Of a stretch of DNA of 64,000 nucleotides, positions 43,106 to 51,646 are shown in pieces. The stretch comes from QHXW01 sp035297145 (lineage in GTDB: Bacteria > Acidobacteriota > Terriglobia > Bryobacterales > Bryobacteraceae). The DNA is taken from contig DATGZN010000077.1 in assembly GCA_035297145.1 (NCBI GenBank), positions 62,001 through 126,000 on the forward strand. Reading direction: 5' to 3'. Under the pieces are notes generated by a model. The model was not told the origin of the DNA and did not search any database. It saw only the letters and a list, made by a program, of their open reading frames with translations. A program made the position numbers and the translations under genes. The stretch's first letter is position 1; each line of letters opens with the position of its first letter.

Positions 43106-44161
43106 CTACAATTCCCGTCTCAGAAACGCGCAGATGTGGTACCCGTCCAGAAACTTGAACGGCGCTTCACCCAGAGTGTAGTGCCCACAGGGCAGGGCAG
43201 CCACCGAGTGGTCGAGATCCAGTTCCCGGAAGCCGTCTACTACCTGCTGGGAGAGTTCTGGCAGAAACGTGGTGTCGTACTTGCCGTAGACCAAGAGCGA
43301 CCGCTTGCGCATGCCGGCGAATCGATGGATATAATGGACCGGGCTGATTACGCCCCAAACTTCGCGTAAATCTTCCAGCGTGAGCACGCCTTCCATACTC
43401 TGGCGAATGTGCTGGCTGGATAGGCCTGTCCAGACCACATCGGCGAACTGGGTGGAGCAGTGATTGAAGACGTTAACCTCCAGGCGCTGGTCATGCGCGC
43501 TTGCGAGAAACGCATAGCAGGAACCGAGGCTCGTGCCCACGATGCCGAGCTTCTCGTAACCCTGCTGCTCGAGCCAATCGAGGCAAGACCGTGCGTCGAT
43601 GACGGCCTGGCGCGTGGCATCAATCGTCCGCGCTATGTTCGAGGAAACGGAATAATCGGCGCGCTTCAGCTCGGGCGGCATGCGCAGGTCGTGATAGGGC
43701 AGGCTCAGGCGCAATGTTGAAATGCCCAGCAGGCTGATGCCCCGGCAAAGCCCTACATGCTGCTCGGCGCGCGCGTTCCAGTGCGGCAGCACGATGACGG
43801 CTTTCTTGCCTGGCTTCGGCTCCATGGGTGAAGCTTTCGCCGGAAACCATTGCGCGTGGACGGTATTGTTCTCCAGGTAAGGTGATTCCACCGGCGAAGT
43901 GAAACGCAGCATGTTGCTGGCCAAGTGGAAATCGCCCGGGGTGCAGTAGCCGTAAAACTCGTCGCTCTGCTCGATGGCCGACTGATTCAGCAGGCGCAGC
44001 CAGGCATCGTCGCCGTGGCCGTTGCGCTGGTGAAGGTCCGTGCACGGCCAGTTGCGCGTCCATTCCAGACCCCACTCGAACGGGCGCACCACGCGGTCGG
44101 TGGCGCGCGAACAGAGCCGCTCCTCCCACGCATGCATCCACTGGCGATAGGCTTCGGTCAT
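43106..44161 (-). CDS. Alpha/beta hydrolase (ABHD18-like)
   Basis: 351 residues. Oxyanion-loop strand KKAVIVLPHWNARAEQH, nucleophile elbow GTSLGSCYAFLA (Ser), and a C-terminal GKYDTTFLP...LPCGHYTLGE with the likely acid and His. The pattern resembles the ABHD18/DUF2048 group and dienelactone-hydrolase-like enzymes. ATG at 44161 avoids running into the divergent gene at 44249; an earlier in-frame codon at 44263 is less likely. No signal peptide. The substrate is unknown. Confidence 0.78.
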   Translation of the reverse strand: MTEAYRQWMHAWEERLCSRATDRVVRPFEWGLEWTRNWPCTDLHQRNGHGDDAWLRLLNQSAIEQSDEFYGYCTPGDFHLASNMLRFTSPVESPYLENNTVHAQWFPAKASPMEPKPGKKAVIVLPHWNARAEQHVGLCRGISLLGISTLRLSLPYHDLRMPPELKRADYSVSSNIARTIDATRQAVIDARSCLDWLEQQGYEKLGIVGTSLGSCYAFLASAHDQRLEVNVFNHCSTQFADVVWTGLSSQHIRQSMEGVLTLEDLREVWGVISPVHYIHRFAGMRKRSLLVYGKYDTTFLPELSQQVVDGFRELDLDHSVAALPCGHYTLGEAPFKFLDGYHICAFLRREL

Positions 44162-44248
44162 CTCTAGTAGCAACTGTAGCAAAGCAAACGCCTGTGGCAG
44201 GGTCCGCGGGGCCGAATGTAGTAAAATCGGCATCGGAGCTGACGAAAT

Positions 44249-45556
44249 ATGAATCGAAGGCACTTCCTGATGAGCACCGCCGCGGCCGCCGGTGCACTCT
44301 CAACCAAAGCGCTGGCTAGCGCCAATGACACGGTGCGCGTAGCCTGCGTGGGCATCCGCGGCCAGGGCAATGCGCACATCCGCGAGTATTCGAAAATGCA
44401 GAACGTGGAGATCGCCGCGCTCTGCGACGTGGACGAGAATGTTCTGAACAAGCGTCTCGGCGAAGTCGTCAGCTCCGGCAAGAAGAAGCCTGCGGCCTTC
44501 ACGGATGTGCGCAAGCTGCTCGAGGACAAGTCCATTGACGCAATCTCGATCGCTACGCCCAATCACTGGCATTCGCTGATCGGCATCTGGGCCTGCCAGG
44601 CGGGTAAAGATGTCTACTGCGAGAAGCCCTGCTCGCACGATATTTTCGAGGGCCGGCAACTGGTGCGGGCGGCCGAGAAGTACAACCGCATCGTGCAACA
44701 CGGCACCAATAGCCGCTCTGGTCCAGCGGTGCGTGAAGCCATGGACAAGATGCGCGAGGGGCTGATCGGCGACGTCTACATGTCGCGCGGATTGTGTTTT
44801 AAGTGGCGCGACACCATCGGCCATGCGTCCGAAGAGCCCGTGCCCGCAGGCGTGCATTATGATCTGTGGACCGGCCCCGCCGAACTGCTGCCATTCACGC
44901 GCAATCGCTTCCATTACAACTGGCACTGGAACTGGAACTACGGCAACGGCGACATCGGCAACCAGGGCATTCACGAAATGGACATCGCCCGTTGGGGCCT
45001 CGGCGTGAAGTACCCGACGAAGGTGAGCTCCATGGGCGCCCACTTCATGTTCGACGATGATCAGCAGACACCCAACACCATGGTCTCGACCTTCGAATTC
45101 GACGAAGGCGGCAAAAAGAAGATGCTGGTCTTCGAGGTGCGGCACTGGATGAGCAATCACGAAGCCGGCATCGGCGAGGGTGTAAAGCATAAGGACCCCA
45201 ATACGATTGGCAATCTGTTTTATGGATCGAAGGGTTACCTTGCCATCGATGGCTACGGCCAGTACAAGACATTTCTTGGCAAGGATCAGCAACCGGGTCC
45301 CAGCCGCTCGGAAGACGGTAATAACTGGGCGAACTTCATCGAAGCCGTGCGCAGCCGCAAGCAGTCGGATCTGAACGCGCCCATCGAAGAAGGGTACATG
45401 TCGACGGTGCTGGTCCACCTCGCCAACATTTCCTACAGGCTGGGCCGAACCATCGAATTCGACGCCGAGAATCTGACCTGCAAGGGTGATGCGGAAGCCA
45501 CCGCCATGTTCACCCGGAAATACCGCGAGCCCTTCGTCGTTCCCGAGAAGGTCTGA
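44249..45556 (+). CDS. Tat-exported Gfo/Idh/MocA-family oxidoreductase
   Basis: 435 residues. A twin-arginine signal MNRRHFLMSTAAAAGALST, then a Rossmann fold (VRVACVGIRGQGNAHI, about 29-44), the catalytic-lysine motif YCEKPCSHD, and a C-terminal domain with DIGNQGIHEMDIARWGL. This group acts on sugars in the periplasm in Bacteroidota, Planctomycetota and Acidobacteriota, and often keeps a tightly bound NAD(P). GGAG lies 10 nt before the ATG. The next gene, kbl, starts 3 nt after its stop. Confidence 0.9.
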   Translation: MNRRHFLMSTAAAAGALSTKALASANDTVRVACVGIRGQGNAHIREYSKMQNVEIAALCDVDENVLNKRLGEVVSSGKKKPAAFTDVRKLLEDKSIDAISIATPNHWHSLIGIWACQAGKDVYCEKPCSHDIFEGRQLVRAAEKYNRIVQHGTNSRSGPAVREAMDKMREGLIGDVYMSRGLCFKWRDTIGHASEEPVPAGVHYDLWTGPAELLPFTRNRFHYNWHWNWNYGNGDIGNQGIHEMDIARWGLGVKYPTKVSSMGAHFMFDDDQQTPNTMVSTFEFDEGGKKKMLVFEVRHWMSNHEAGIGEGVKHKDPNTIGNLFYGSKGYLAIDGYGQYKTFLGKDQQPGPSRSEDGNNWANFIEAVRSRKQSDLNAPIEEGYMSTVLVHLANISYRLGRTIEFDAENLTCKGDAEATAMFTRKYREPFVVPEKV

Positions 45557-45558
45557 AA

Positions 45559-46743
45559 TTGGCCGATCCGCTGGCGTATCTCGGCACGCAACTCGAGGCT
45601 TGGCGGAAGGCGGGCACCTATCAGCGCCTCCGTGTGCTGGAATCGGCCAGCGCCGCCGAATCTCGCTTCGACGGCCGCGAGGTCATCAACCTGGCGTCCA
45701 ACAACTACCTCGGGCTCACCACACATCCCAAGCTGATTGAGGCGGCGAGGGAAGCTGCGCGCAAGTTCGGCGCTGGTTCGGGCGCCGTGCGCACCATCTC
45801 CGGAACCATGACGCTGCACATGGAGCTGGAGGAGCGCATCGCCCGCTTCAAGAATGTCGAAGCCTGCGTGGTTTTCCAATCGGGATTCGCGGCCAATGCC
45901 GGAACAGTGGCGGCCATTCTCACGCCTGAAGATCACATCATTTCCGACGAGCTGAATCACGCCAGCATCATCGACGGCTGCCGCCTATCTAAAGCAAAGA
46001 TTCATGTTTTTCCGCACAAGGACGCTGCCGCTGCTGGCCGGATCCTCCAAGAACTGGCCTCAGCTTCCGGACGCAAGCTGTTGATTACAGACGGCGTATT
46101 CTCCATGGATGGCGATATCGGTCCGCTCCCGGCGCTGGTCGAAGTCGCGGAGAAACACGCCGCCATCATGATGATTGATGACGCCCATTCCTCGGGCGTG
46201 CTGGGACGCAACGGCTGCGGCACCGTCGATCATTTCAACTTGCACGGGCGCGTACACATCCAGGTCGGGACGCTTTCGAAAGCCATCGGCGTGCTCGGCG
46301 GTTACGTGTGCGGGAGCCGGGATCTGATCGAATTCCTCTACCATCGCGCGCGACCGTTCCTGTTTTCGACTTCTCATCCGCCTGCCGTGGCGGCGGCTTG
46401 TTTGGCGGCGTTTGATGTTCTGGAGCAGGAGCCGGAACGGATTCAGAATCTGTGGGATAACACCAAGTACTTCAAGCAGGGCTTGGCTTCGGCGGGGTTC
46501 AACACGGGGATGAGCGAAACGCCCATCACGCCGGTGATTGTGGGGGAAGCCAAGACTGCGCACCAGCTTTCAGCCGCGCTGTTTGAGGAAGGTGTGCTGG
46601 CTACGGGCATTGGCTTCCCGACAGTGCCCGAAGGCAAGGCGCGCGTAAGGACGATTGTGACGGCCACGCATACGCGAGAGGAACTCGATCGTGCGCTGGA
46701 TGTCTTCACGCAGGTGGGTCGGCGGATGGGGATTTTGAAGTAA
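45559..46743 (+). CDS. kbl: 2-amino-3-ketobutyrate CoA ligase (glycine C-acetyltransferase)
   Basis: 394 residues, TTG start preceded by AAGG. PLP-dependent alpha-oxoamine synthase: NLASNNYLGL (about 43-52), DELNHASIIDGC, DDAHSSGVLG, and the PLP-lysine motif GTLSKAIGVLGGY (about 235-247). Closest in wording to Kbl, which cleaves 2-amino-3-oxobutyrate with CoA to glycine and acetyl-CoA in threonine breakdown; BioF-like 8-amino-7-oxononanoate synthase is the main alternative. No tdh (threonine dehydrogenase) gene is adjacent. Its 3' end overlaps the convergent transporter gene by 38 nt. Confidence 0.85.
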   Translation: MADPLAYLGTQLEAWRKAGTYQRLRVLESASAAESRFDGREVINLASNNYLGLTTHPKLIEAAREAARKFGAGSGAVRTISGTMTLHMELEERIARFKNVEACVVFQSGFAANAGTVAAILTPEDHIISDELNHASIIDGCRLSKAKIHVFPHKDAAAAGRILQELASASGRKLLITDGVFSMDGDIGPLPALVEVAEKHAAIMMIDDAHSSGVLGRNGCGTVDHFNLHGRVHIQVGTLSKAIGVLGGYVCGSRDLIEFLYHRARPFLFSTSHPPAVAAACLAAFDVLEQEPERIQNLWDNTKYFKQGLASAGFNTGMSETPITPVIVGEAKTAHQLSAALFEEGVLATGIGFPTVPEGKARVRTIVTATHTREELDRALDVFTQVGRRMGILK

Positions 46744-47977
46744 GGCCCGGCCAGGGTGCCATCGCCGGCTCCTTCTCCGGCAACTTCACTCGCTTCAGCA
46801 CCAGCGCCAGCAGCCCCGAAACCAACGCCAGCAGCGCGCTACTGTAAAACGCGGCCGACCAGCTTCCGAACTTCTCGAACAACACCGCCGCGAGGCCTCC
46901 GCCGATGATCGAGGCGATGCCTTTGGCGCTGTACATGAAGCTATAGTTGGAGGTTGCGTTTGCCGCGCCGAAGTAATCGCCTACCAGCGACGGAAACAGC
47001 GAAAATGCTTCGCCGTATGTGAAGAACGTCAGGATCAGCGTGATGGTAAACAGCTTGCCCGACCAGCTCCCAATTGCGAGCACGCTGACGAGACATGCGG
47101 CCTGCAAGATGAACGCGATGGCCATCGTGGTTTCGCGACCGATGTAATCCGAAATCCAACCCCACGCAAACCGGCTGACACCGTTCGAAACGCGGTCGAG
47201 CGCCAGCGCGGCCGTGAGCGCGCCTCGCGAGATGCCCCACTCCGCCGCCACCGGTCCTGCTTGGGCCGTGACCAGAAGGCCGCCAGTGGCCATCGCGATG
47301 AACATGAGGTAAAGCAGGTAAAACTGCGGCGTGCGCAGCATTTCCGGCGTCGTAAATTGCTCCGTGTTCCGCCGTACGCGGGGGTGGCTGGCGTGGCTGG
47401 CGGCATACGAGGCGGCGAACTCGGCACCAGGGTGCCGTAGTATCTGCGCCACGGCCAGAATGACCACGCCCTGCACAATTCCGGTGACAAGAAATGCGGT
47501 GCGATAGCCATGATCGTGGATCAGCGACGCGATCACAGGGATGAACAGTGCGGCGCCTGAGCCGAATCCGCCGGCGATAATGCCTGCCGCCAGCCCGCGC
47601 CGGTCCGGGAACCATTTCAGCGCGCTGGCAATGGACCCGCTATACACAAACGCCGCGCCCACGCCGGCGATCGCATAAAACCCGTAGAGCTGCCAACGCG
47701 TAGTGGCGAACGCCAGCCCGGACCAGCCGACGCCACAGAGCACGCCCGCGATCGTCGTGAAGATGCGCGGACCCATGCGGTCGATCACCCAGCCTTCGAG
47801 CGGCATGATCCAGGTTTCGAACACGATGAAAATCGTGAAGCCCCACTGGATGTCCGAAAGTTTCCAGCCGGTAGCCTGGCGGATCGGCTCGACGAACAGC
47901 GTCCAGGCGTATTGCAGGTTGGCGATCATGATCATCGCCACCAGCGACGCCGCAAGCTGGACCCAGCGGTTCTTCAC
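46706..47977 (-). CDS. MFS transporter of the OFA (oxalate/formate antiporter-like) family
   Basis: 423 residues with twelve predicted helices. OFA-type features are the opening (LQYAWTLFVEPIRQATGW), the MFS motif VIDRMGPR after helix 2, KWFPDRRGLAAGIIAGGFG on the helix 4-5 loop, and the second-half MFS motif WGWISDYIGR. Such proteins exchange small carboxylates. The substrate is not predictable. The 3' ends of this gene and kbl overlap, a convergent arrangement that could produce antisense transcripts. Confidence 0.88.
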   Translation of the reverse strand: MKNRWVQLAASLVAMIMIANLQYAWTLFVEPIRQATGWKLSDIQWGFTIFIVFETWIMPLEGWVIDRMGPRIFTTIAGVLCGVGWSGLAFATTRWQLYGFYAIAGVGAAFVYSGSIASALKWFPDRRGLAAGIIAGGFGSGAALFIPVIASLIHDHGYRTAFLVTGIVQGVVILAVAQILRHPGAEFAASYAASHASHPRVRRNTEQFTTPEMLRTPQFYLLYLMFIAMATGGLLVTAQAGPVAAEWGISRGALTAALALDRVSNGVSRFAWGWISDYIGRETTMAIAFILQAACLVSVLAIGSWSGKLFTITLILTFFTYGEAFSLFPSLVGDYFGAANATSNYSFMYSAKGIASIIGGGLAAVLFEKFGSWSAAFYSSALLALVSGLLALVLKRVKLPEKEPAMAPWPGLTSKSPSADPPA

Positions 47978-48009
47978 TTGTTACCGGATTCGACGGCGTC
48001 TACAGGCCT

Positions 48010-48261
48010 TCAGCAACGGTGCCGTGAAAGATGCGCGCTGAGGGCCTGCGATGCTCGCAGATGGTCGCCCCGAAGTCGGATTGCTTGGGCAAAAGCGCTC
48101 GACTGGCTCAGACCACCTGCGGAACGCCATGCGAACAATTCGCTGATCGCCGGCAGATTGACGGGATCGAGTGGGAGGCCCGATTCGTTAACCACGCTTG
48201 CATAGGCGTCCCACGCAGCGCTGCAGTTGTGTTGCAGCTCTTCCTTCTCAGCGCACCTCAT
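48010..48261 (-). CDS. Small acidobacterial hypothetical protein
   Basis: 83 residues: MRCAEKEELQHNC, then AAWDAYASVVNE, a helix-rich middle and a C-terminus ending SAHLSRHRC. The pattern of an N-terminal Cys-x-x-Lys, a helix with Tyr/Ala repeats and a C-terminal His-Cys matches many short, otherwise undescribed proteins in Solibacter-like genomes (recollection). It fills the gap between the transporter and the BACON protein on the same strand. No function can be given. Confidence 0.5.
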   Translation of the reverse strand: MRCAEKEELQHNCSAAWDAYASVVNESGLPLDPVNLPAISELFAWRSAGGLSQSSAFAQAIRLRGDHLRASQALSAHLSRHRC

Positions 48262-48277
48262 AGCTACGCATGATAGC

Positions 48278-50473
48278 CTACTTCACCATCACCGAGGCCG
48301 GCATGCTGCAAACGGGCTGGTTCCCGCCGATGGCCACGGCGCACACTTCCACTTGGGTCGCGCCCGCGGGAATGCCGGTGGGAATCGCTACTGTGACTTG
48401 CTGAACGCCGGGAACGCCGGCCAACGGACCCGCCGAAGCCAGCTTCGTGATATTTTGACCCGCGATGACCGCGCTCATGGCCCCGCTGCCCGGTGAAATC
48501 AGGCCAGTGCACAGGATCTCAATCGTACTGCCTCTCGCCGCGGGATTCGCCGCTGTATTCAGAGTATTGTTCTGGTTCAGTATCCCGGGATTGAAAATGC
48601 CCGGGGCGGCGGCCGCTAGCGGCACAGCTTGCGGGGCGCTCGAATGGCCATCCACCATCACCACCATTTGCGACGATGCTTCGCCCGCTATCGAGACGGG
48701 TACCTGCAGATTGATCTGGGTGGCGCTTTTGTAAAGGAAAGTGGCCGGGGCGCCGTCGAACGTCACGGAGACCTGTTCGCCAGCGAAGCCCGACCCGAAA
48801 ATGGCAGCCAGGGATCCGGCGACCAGTGGCCCGGGCGCCAAACTTGCTGCATTGAAAACGTTGGCAATGAGCGGCCCGCCCAGGCCTGGACCGGTGACCG
48901 TGAAGGTCACGGGAAAAGTTTGGGATCCAGCCAGAGGTCCCGCGTCGACCGTGAGGGTGGCCTGGTAGGTGCCGGGCGGTACCTTTTCCGGATGCGCGTC
49001 CACGCGGATGGTGCCGTCATCGATGCCGGAAGCCGGGTCGACCACCAGCCAGCCGGAGCCGCTTTGGTAGGTGACGCTGGCCGTCCAGTTCAATTCGCCT
49101 CCGCCGCTGTTCTGCACTTCGAGGTACGCAGTTTGCAGGAACGCATTCTGGGACGCTGCAAAGTTCAGCCCAGCCACAGGCGCATTGATTCGCAGGTGCG
49201 GAAAGTACGACGCGTTGCAATCGCCGAGGGCGGTGCAATCCGAAGGCGGCGCAACGTTCACGAATCTGGGGACGGGCGCATCTCCGGCGACGTGCACCGT
49301 GGAGACCGGCGCGAACGAAAGGTTCGCGAAGGCGACCGTGCCGGAACCGCCGCCAAATGGAGCCAGGCCCAGGAACGTGGGAAACTGCGCGCTCTCGCGG
49401 ATATTGGGATTCGTATCTGCCACTTCATAGACGGCCGTGCCCGCGCCATTGGTAAGCGGCACTTCCGTGACTGCATTGAACGGCGTCAGAAAGGCGGGCT
49501 TCGGCAAGATCATGGAGCCGCCGGCGCCGTTCTGGTCTTCGCCGGAGACCAGGATCAGTAGCAGCGATCCCGCGGCGGTAGGCGTATACGAACCTCCCGA
49601 AGGCAGCAGCCCGAGGTCGCCTCCGGAAGTGGGCACCACGGCGTCCGATCCGGCCACGAAATCCGGCACAAAAAGGCGCGCGCCCGCGGGAAAATTCGAA
49701 TAGCTCACCATAATTCGGGTGCCTGTGTCGGAGAGCGCGTCTTTCACCTGAAACGCCGCCGCGTAGCCCTCGGTAATTCGTGTAGAGAAGAACCGCGTGC
49801 CCACCGCGAACAGGTTCCCGATGTTGATCAATGAAGGCAAGGGCGAACCCGTGCAGGTCACCCCACCGGAGGAAAATGTGGCGAGAAGGCCCGGCAGCGT
49901 GAAACCAACCGCAAAGTGGGCGTTGTTGCCGATCGCCAGCCCTTCGGAACCGCTGACGGCGACGTTTGCCGTGATGGCTTGTTCCGGCGTGGTTCCTAAC
50001 TGGCTGGCGTCTCCGCGCAGATTGGTGAGCCGCAGCGTCACGTTACCGGAAGCCGGCACCGTGAAGGTAACACCGTTGAACACCACCGCATCCGTGCCAA
50101 ACGCTTGCGCTGGGACATTCACCGGCGTGGGGCCGGAGCCAGTATCGACCGTCAGCAGAACATCGGTGAACGTGCCATTCGTCGCCAGTTTATTGGTCAC
50201 GTTGACACTGAGAAAGAACGTGAGATTGCTGTTGACGACATTGCCGGGGATTCCGCCGGAGCAGCTAAGCACAATGTCGCCGACTCTTTCCGCAATACCC
50301 TCGGAGCGCAGTTGAAACGGCGAGGCCAAAGGTGTGCACAGCAGGGCGTTCTGCGCGTGGGCCAGGTTGCCGCCTCCCACCACGGCGAGGAAACCAAATA
50401 TCAAGAGAAGTAGGGCGAACTGCCTCGAAATAGCTTGTGCCGGGCGCCATCGGAAGAGCGCTATAGCTGTCAT
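48278..50473 (-). CDS. Large exported protein with BACON and TIGR03437 C-terminal domains
   Basis: 731 residues. An N-terminal signal (long n-region, hydrophobic stretch FALLLLIFGFLAVVGGG) and a repeated beta-sandwich region, a BACON-type Ig domain (about 440-535: LEVQNSGGGELNWTAS, GTYQATLTV), then a C-terminal domain of the Solibacter type catalogued as TIGR03437 (NVFNAASLAPGPLVAGSLAAI to the end). ATG 50473 has AGAGG 8 nt upstream and is preferred over 50521. Probably surface-located adhesin or polysaccharide-binding protein (inference). Confidence 0.82.
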   Translation of the reverse strand: MTAIALFRWRPAQAISRQFALLLLIFGFLAVVGGGNLAHAQNALLCTPLASPFQLRSEGIAERVGDIVLSCSGGIPGNVVNSNLTFFLSVNVTNKLATNGTFTDVLLTVDTGSGPTPVNVPAQAFGTDAVVFNGVTFTVPASGNVTLRLTNLRGDASQLGTTPEQAITANVAVSGSEGLAIGNNAHFAVGFTLPGLLATFSSGGVTCTGSPLPSLINIGNLFAVGTRFFSTRITEGYAAAFQVKDALSDTGTRIMVSYSNFPAGARLFVPDFVAGSDAVVPTSGGDLGLLPSGGSYTPTAAGSLLLILVSGEDQNGAGGSMILPKPAFLTPFNAVTEVPLTNGAGTAVYEVADTNPNIRESAQFPTFLGLAPFGGGSGTVAFANLSFAPVSTVHVAGDAPVPRFVNVAPPSDCTALGDCNASYFPHLRINAPVAGLNFAASQNAFLQTAYLEVQNSGGGELNWTASVTYQSGSGWLVVDPASGIDDGTIRVDAHPEKVPPGTYQATLTVDAGPLAGSQTFPVTFTVTGPGLGGPLIANVFNAASLAPGPLVAGSLAAIFGSGFAGEQVSVTFDGAPATFLYKSATQINLQVPVSIAGEASSQMVVMVDGHSSAPQAVPLAAAAPGIFNPGILNQNNTLNTAANPAARGSTIEILCTGLISPGSGAMSAVIAGQNITKLASAGPLAGVPGVQQVTVAIPTGIPAGATQVEVCAVAIGGNQPVCSMPASVMVK

Positions 50474-50721
50474 GATGAGACCTCTTGGACTACGACTTAT
50501 CTCAAGTGTACGGCAATTCACGCGCCAAAGAGGTTAACTGTTGAAGTGCATCCGGTAAGCGCGGCCCAACCGCGGCCCATTTGAGTCATTTGGACGCACA
50601 GTTTCCCACTCAAGGCACGTTATGGAAACAGATGTAAAGATTCATCACCCGGCATCCGGCAAGATGCCAACGCATCAGTGTGGTTCAATTGCAATAGACG
50701 GACGACTAGTACTAAGGGTCT

Positions 50722-51429
50722 ATGCGCTCCCTTCTCATCGGATTGTTCTTTGCGCTGACACCGGCCGGGCTCGCGAGAGGGGATCATGGCTGCAACGTAG
50801 ATCGGAAGCTGTCAGATGTGATCACAGGGGTACATTTCGCTCGGGCCACCAGGCTTGCAGCCCTGATACAACTTGGATACGAAAAAAACATCTGCTTCGG
50901 TCTCGAAGCTCCGGATCCAACGATGTTGACCGAAGTTGTGCATGTCAACAGTTCTCGTACAACAGTCGAGGCCGCCATCCGCCAGATCCTGTCGAACCAA
51001 CACTCGTACGAATTGTCTGAACGGAACGGCGTGATCCTGATACGTAGAGCTGATTCGAGCGGCGGAATATGGCTTGATCACAATGTGCCGAGCTTTGTTG
51101 TGGATCGGACCACGGTCCAATGGGCCAGCATGTCGTTGTTCATGACGGTTGCAAGATTAGCTGATCCGTCGATCGGAGGTTTCGCTGGAGATTACAACCC
51201 GGGCAACACAAACGATTTCGTCGGACCGGTCAATGAGCAAAACAAGCGCCTGTGGGAGTTGCTGACGCTGATCGTCGGCAGTTCTCGAGGCGGAGCATGG
51301 ATCTCCGGCCGTTGTGGCGTGACCGATGAGTCAATCCCACGTGAGCCTTGCTGGACAATTCTGGAATACAGCGTTCCACTGCAGGACTCCATGACGCAAG
51401 CCGCGGCGTTTCTGAAGAAACCCCACTGA
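50722..51429 (+). CDS. Exported protein with an STN-like domain
   Basis: 235 residues with a signal peptide (about 1-20). Residues ~40-110 read like the secretin/TonB short N-terminal domain (STN): RATRLAALIQLGYEKNICFG, then TVEAAIRQILSNQHSYELSE and NGVILIRR. The rest is unrecognised, with several cysteines (Cys24, Cys58, and three near the C-terminus). Seven kilobases downstream is a secretin, so a role beside the secretion system is possible but not shown. Confidence 0.6.
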   Translation: MRSLLIGLFFALTPAGLARGDHGCNVDRKLSDVITGVHFARATRLAALIQLGYEKNICFGLEAPDPTMLTEVVHVNSSRTTVEAAIRQILSNQHSYELSERNGVILIRRADSSGGIWLDHNVPSFVVDRTTVQWASMSLFMTVARLADPSIGGFAGDYNPGNTNDFVGPVNEQNKRLWELLTLIVGSSRGGAWISGRCGVTDESIPREPCWTILEYSVPLQDSMTQAAAFLKKPH

Positions 51430-51646
51430 CGCCGGGCTCATCACAGTCGTTACCCGCAGCGCTTCCCTAAGTGTCGGCCTGCGTCGACAATATTGAAACC
51501 GGTATCCGCGCACCGCATAATATCGAAAAGGTTGTCCGCATGTCCCCAATTCGAGGATGTAACCTTTATCTCCCCTTACCTGTAAAATCAGGGGCTCGGG
51601 ATCGTGGCCGCATGGCACGCTGATCCTGATCCGGGTCACCTGCCTC

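Noticed and set aside
44300..45418. 372-residue minus-strand frame opposite the Gfo/Idh gene
   Set aside because: Shadow of a GC-rich gene; the plus frame has a Tat signal and catalytic motif.
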